Source of the DNA: RGIG6353 sp045594565
Lineage (GTDB): Bacteria > Bacillota > Clostridia > Oscillospirales > SIG627
Length of the DNA: 33,059 bases
Assembly (NCBI GenBank): GCA_045594565.1
Contig: JAZNYT010000035.1
Location: 1 to 33,059 of the forward strand
Direction: 5' to 3'
This document shows, piece after piece, positions 30,246 through 33,059 of the stretch (its first letter is position 1; each line of letters opens with the position of its first letter). Both the position numbers and the translations under genes were made by a program. The notes below the pieces were generated by a model that had not been told where the DNA came from, did no database searches, and saw only the letters and a program-made list of their open reading frames with translations.

Positions 30246-32834
30246 ATGAATGCACAAAAATTCACGCAAAAATCGCTTGAAGCATTACAAAAGGCTCAAT
30301 CTGTTGTGTCAGAATACGGGAATTCACAGATGGAAGCCTGTCACCTGCTTCTTGCACTTCTCGAAGACGAGGGCGGACTTATACGTCAGCTTATAATAAA
30401 AATGAACGCAACCCCCGATTCTCTGAAAGGTGAAGCAGTAAGGCTCATCGAAAAGCTCCCCAAAATTTCGGGCAGCGGAAGAGAGGCGGATAAGGTTTAC
30501 GTTTCGTCAGAGGTTGACAGAATACTCTCATCTGCCGAAAAGACTGCCGACTCGATGAAGGACGACTTTATATCGGTGGAGCATATATTCCTCTCTCTTA
30601 TTGATTCTCACGACAAAGAAATAACGAAGCTTTTCTCACTTTTCGGAATTGATAAGGAAAAATTTCTTTCGGCACTTTCATCTGTCAGAAAGAACGCCAG
30701 AGTACAGAGTGATAACCCTGAGGAGACCTACGATGCCCTTTCGAAATACGGCACCGACCTTGTAGAAAGAGCAAGGACGAAGAAGCCCGACCCTGTTATA
30801 GGTCGTGACGACGAGATAAGAAACACCATCAGAATACTTTCCCGAAAGACTAAAAATAACCCTGTGTTAATCGGTGAGCCGGGTGTCGGCAAAACTGCTA
30901 TTGCCGAGGGACTTGCACAGCGTATTGTCAAAGGAGACGTTCCTGCCTCCCTTAAAGACAAGACTATCTTCGCACTCGATATGGGTGCCCTTATTGCAGG
31001 TGCGAAGTACCGAGGTGAGTTTGAAGAAAGACTTAAGGCGGTGCTCTCCGAGGTAGCAAAGAGTGAGGGAAAAATAATTCTCTTCATCGACGAGCTTCAT
31101 ACAATCGTCGGTGCAGGAAAGACCGACGGTGCGATGGATGCGGGAAATCTCTTAAAGCCACTTCTTGCCCGCGGTGAGCTTCACTGTATCGGTGCAACTA
31201 CCCTTGATGAGTACAGAAAATATATAGAAAAGGATGCCGCTCTTGAAAGGCGCTTCCAGCCTGTCCTCGTGGGTGAGCCTACCGTTGACGATACAATAGC
31301 AATACTCCGTGGACTCAAAGAGAGATACGAGGTATTCCATGGAGTCAAAATTCAGGATTCGGCTCTCATTTCGGCGGCAACTCTTTCAAACCGCTATATC
31401 ACCGACCGTTTTCTGCCCGACAAGGCTATTGACCTTGTAGACGAGGCGTGCGCTATGATACGCACCGAAATCGACTCACTCCCCATTGAGCTTGACGTGA
31501 TACAGAGAAAGATAATTCAGCACGAAATTGAAGAAGCGGCTCTTTCAAAGGAGACCGACAAGCTTTCCCGTGAGCACCTTGAAGAAATAAAGCGTGAGCT
31601 TTCCACGATGCGTGACGAGTTCAACTCACTTAAAGCAAAGTGGGAAAACGAAAAGAATGCCATCAGCGAGGTGAGAAAGCTCAGGGAAGAGCTTGAGGAC
31701 GTAAACTATGAAATTGAAAAGGCGGAAAGCGTTTATGACCTCAACCGTGCCGCCGAACTGAAATACAAAACGAAGCCCGAGCTTATCTCGAAAATTGAGG
31801 AGGCTGAAAAAACGGCGTCAAACGAAAAAACACTTCTTCGTGATAAAGTAACGGAAGAAGAAATCGCACGTATTGTAGAGCGTTGGACGGGCATCCCCGT
31901 AAAGAAGCTTGTTGAGGGTGAAAAGGATAAGCTACTGAATCTTGAAAATATTCTTCACAAGAGAGTTATAGGACAGGACGAGGCTGTCGTTTCGGTGACA
32001 GAGGCGATACTTCGCTCGCGTGCGGGCATACAAGACCCTGACAAGCCCATTGGCTCTTTTCTCTTCCTCGGTCCTACGGGTGTAGGTAAGACAGAGCTTG
32101 CAAAGACTCTTGCCGAAAGTCTTTTCGACGACGAAAAGAATATGGTGAGAATTGATATGTCGGAATACATGGAGAAGTTCTCGGTGTCGAGACTCATCGG
32201 AGCGCCTCCAGGCTACGTGGGCTACGATGAGGGAGGTCAGCTTACCGAGGCGGTCCGTCGCCGTCCTTACTCGGTAGTGCTTTTCGATGAAATTGAAAAG
32301 GCACATCCCGACGTATTCAACGTGCTTTTACAGGTGCTTGACGACGGACGTATCACCGACTCACAGGGCAGAACGGTAGACTTCAAGAACACCGTTATAA
32401 TTCTGACCTCAAACCTCGGCTCTCCCCTCATTCTCGACTCCATAGAGAAGACGGGCGAGATAGGAGAGGAAACAAGGCGTGAAATTTCTATGATATTAAG
32501 ACAGAATTTCCGTCCTGAGTTTCTCAACCGACTTGACGAGACGATAATCTTCACGCCACTTTCAAAGGAGCATATAACGAAGATTATCGACCTGACACTC
32601 GACTCACTTCGTTCAAGACTCTCCGCACAGAGAATAAAGCTGGACGTAACAGAGAGTGCCAAGTCGTTTATTGCCGACAACGGATACGATGTGCAGTTTG
32701 GTGCAAGGCCCTTAAAGCGTTACGTGAGACAGACCGTCGAAACGCTTGTAGCAAAGAAGATAATTGAGGGCAACATCAGCGAGGGAGATACGCTGACTGT
32801 TGACCTTGTTGGAGAAGAAATTGTAATAAGGTAA
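30246..32834 (+). CDS. clpB: ATP-dependent chaperone ClpB (Hsp100 disaggregase)
   Basis: ClpB is a hexameric AAA+ machine that pulls proteins out of aggregates together with DnaK. It has 862 aa, full length. The order is an N-domain (about 1-145), NBD1 with Walker A GEPGVGKT (210-217), pore KYRGEFE (254-260) and Walker B ILFIDE (279-284), a long coiled-coil middle domain (about 405-530), and NBD2 with Walker A GPTGVGKT (609-616), pore GYVGY (656-660) and Walker B VVLFDE (677-682). The coiled coil and lack of an IGF/ClpP loop separate it from ClpA/ClpC. GGAGGTG lies 6 nt before the ATG. It is regulated by CIRCE and divergent from rpmG. No partner gene follows. Confidence 0.97.
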   Translation: MNAQKFTQKSLEALQKAQSVVSEYGNSQMEACHLLLALLEDEGGLIRQLIIKMNATPDSLKGEAVRLIEKLPKISGSGREADKVYVSSEVDRILSSAEKTADSMKDDFISVEHIFLSLIDSHDKEITKLFSLFGIDKEKFLSALSSVRKNARVQSDNPEETYDALSKYGTDLVERARTKKPDPVIGRDDEIRNTIRILSRKTKNNPVLIGEPGVGKTAIAEGLAQRIVKGDVPASLKDKTIFALDMGALIAGAKYRGEFEERLKAVLSEVAKSEGKIILFIDELHTIVGAGKTDGAMDAGNLLKPLLARGELHCIGATTLDEYRKYIEKDAALERRFQPVLVGEPTVDDTIAILRGLKERYEVFHGVKIQDSALISAATLSNRYITDRFLPDKAIDLVDEACAMIRTEIDSLPIELDVIQRKIIQHEIEEAALSKETDKLSREHLEEIKRELSTMRDEFNSLKAKWENEKNAISEVRKLREELEDVNYEIEKAESVYDLNRAAELKYKTKPELISKIEEAEKTASNEKTLLRDKVTEEEIARIVERWTGIPVKKLVEGEKDKLLNLENILHKRVIGQDEAVVSVTEAILRSRAGIQDPDKPIGSFLFLGPTGVGKTELAKTLAESLFDDEKNMVRIDMSEYMEKFSVSRLIGAPPGYVGYDEGGQLTEAVRRRPYSVVLFDEIEKAHPDVFNVLLQVLDDGRITDSQGRTVDFKNTVIILTSNLGSPLILDSIEKTGEIGEETRREISMILRQNFRPEFLNRLDETIIFTPLSKEHITKIIDLTLDSLRSRLSAQRIKLDVTESAKSFIADNGYDVQFGARPLKRYVRQTVETLVAKKIIEGNISEGDTLTVDLVGEEIVIR

Positions 32835-32838
32835 TATC

Positions 32839-32872
32839 AGAGGGGAAACTTTCCAGAAAAAGTTTCCCCTCT
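32839..32872 (+). terminator. Hairpin after clpB, no U tract
   Basis: A 13-bp perfect stem (32839-32851 with 32860-32872) with an 8-nt loop starts 4 nt after the clpB stop codon. It is followed by TACCCCCCTT rather than a T run, so it may be a 3'-end stabiliser or an imperfect terminator. Confidence 0.6.
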
Positions 32873-32958
32873 TACCCCCCTTCAAAAACTTTTATCCTAA
32901 AAAAGAGAGAGCAGTTTGGTGAAATAGTCAATAGTTAGTAGACACAAAAAAGAATATT

Positions 32959-33059
32959 TTAAGCTGCCTGTTCAAGTCTGTATTGAACAGGCGGTTTTCT
33001 ATTTAATTTACGAATAGGTTTAATGTAATTAAAGTAATAAACAGTATCGGAAATAGCTT
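32959..33059 (-). CDS. IS3-type transposase, C-terminal fragment at window edge
   Basis: The minus strand from 33057 reads open for 32 codons to TAA at 32959-32961, ending FNYIKPIRKLNRKPPVQYRL then EQAA. The pattern Y-x-N-...-R-K-L-x-R-x-P-P-V-Q-Y-R matches the C-terminus of IS3-family OrfB (DDE) transposases. It runs off the window, so whether it is intact is unknown. The IS end probably lies in 32925-32958, which holds AGTTAGTAGACAC, but the matching left end is outside the window. No direct target repeat can be checked. Confidence 0.7.
   Translation of the reverse strand, partial: AISDTVYYFNYIKPIRKLNRKPPVQYRLEQAA
32966..32998 (+). terminator. Inward terminator inside the transposase 3' end
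   Basis: A 10-bp perfect stem (32966-32975 with 32983-32992) has a 7-nt loop. It is followed on the plus strand by GG then TTTT (32995-32998). It overlaps the last transposase codons and would stop transcripts entering the IS from clpB. Confidence 0.6.

Overview
The window looks like chromosome of a low-to-mid GC, Gram-positive, anaerobic Clostridia-type bacterium (Bacillota), probably an uncultured gut lineage. The evidence is a T-box leader in front of pheST, a perfect CIRCE/HrcA operator at clpB, sigma-A type promoters with 17-bp spacers, S-layer-homology (SLH) proteins, a clostridial SpoIID-like peptidoglycan-binding protein, and DUF1836 and DUF421 proteins. No rRNA, tRNA, CRISPR array or prophage was seen.

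Layout. 1-178: two tandem terminator hairpins. 179-3674 (minus): pheS-pheT behind a tRNA-Phe T-box leader whose promoter lies in the last codons of the upstream acyl-CoA synthetase gene (3939-5642, minus). 5643-5793: a mirror-symmetric divergent promoter pair. 5794-7363 (plus): a DUF1836 putative regulator, overlapping by 8 nt a PTS IIC-type membrane protein. 7479-21388 (minus): a 14-kb surface-protein block. It holds three homologous SLH proteins in tandem (949, 929 and 1052 aa) followed by a 1545-aa secreted repeat protein with no visible wall anchor. 21389-21671: a divergent regulatory region with four copies of a TGTWACA palindrome. 21672-24851 (plus): a tight three-gene operon of a CapA-like membrane protein, a NagD-like HAD phosphatase and a D-2-hydroxyacid dehydrogenase. 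24952-27602 (minus): a SpoIID-like protein with three peptidoglycan-binding modules, and a DUF421 membrane protein. 27768-29989 (minus): rpmG-secE-nusG-rplK-rplA, ended by a strong terminator with no rplJ-rplL attached. 30246-32834 (plus): clpB, divergent from rpmG, with overlapping -35 boxes and a CIRCE operator. 32959-33059 (minus): the C-terminal tail of an IS3-type transposase running off the window.

How it fits together. Most of the window is housekeeping: Phe-tRNA charging, translation and transcription elongation, and protein disaggregation, each with recognisable control (T-box, L1-site-like leader, CIRCE). The accessory interest is the S-layer block, which looks like tandem gene duplication followed by divergence. 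The first gene has its own strong promoter, two terminators and a candidate upstream operator array, while the later genes look co-transcribed and attenuated. I see no clearly new enzymatic system. The most novel candidates are the anchorless repeat protein, the TGTWACA array and the dyad-symmetric divergent promoter next to the DUF1836 gene.
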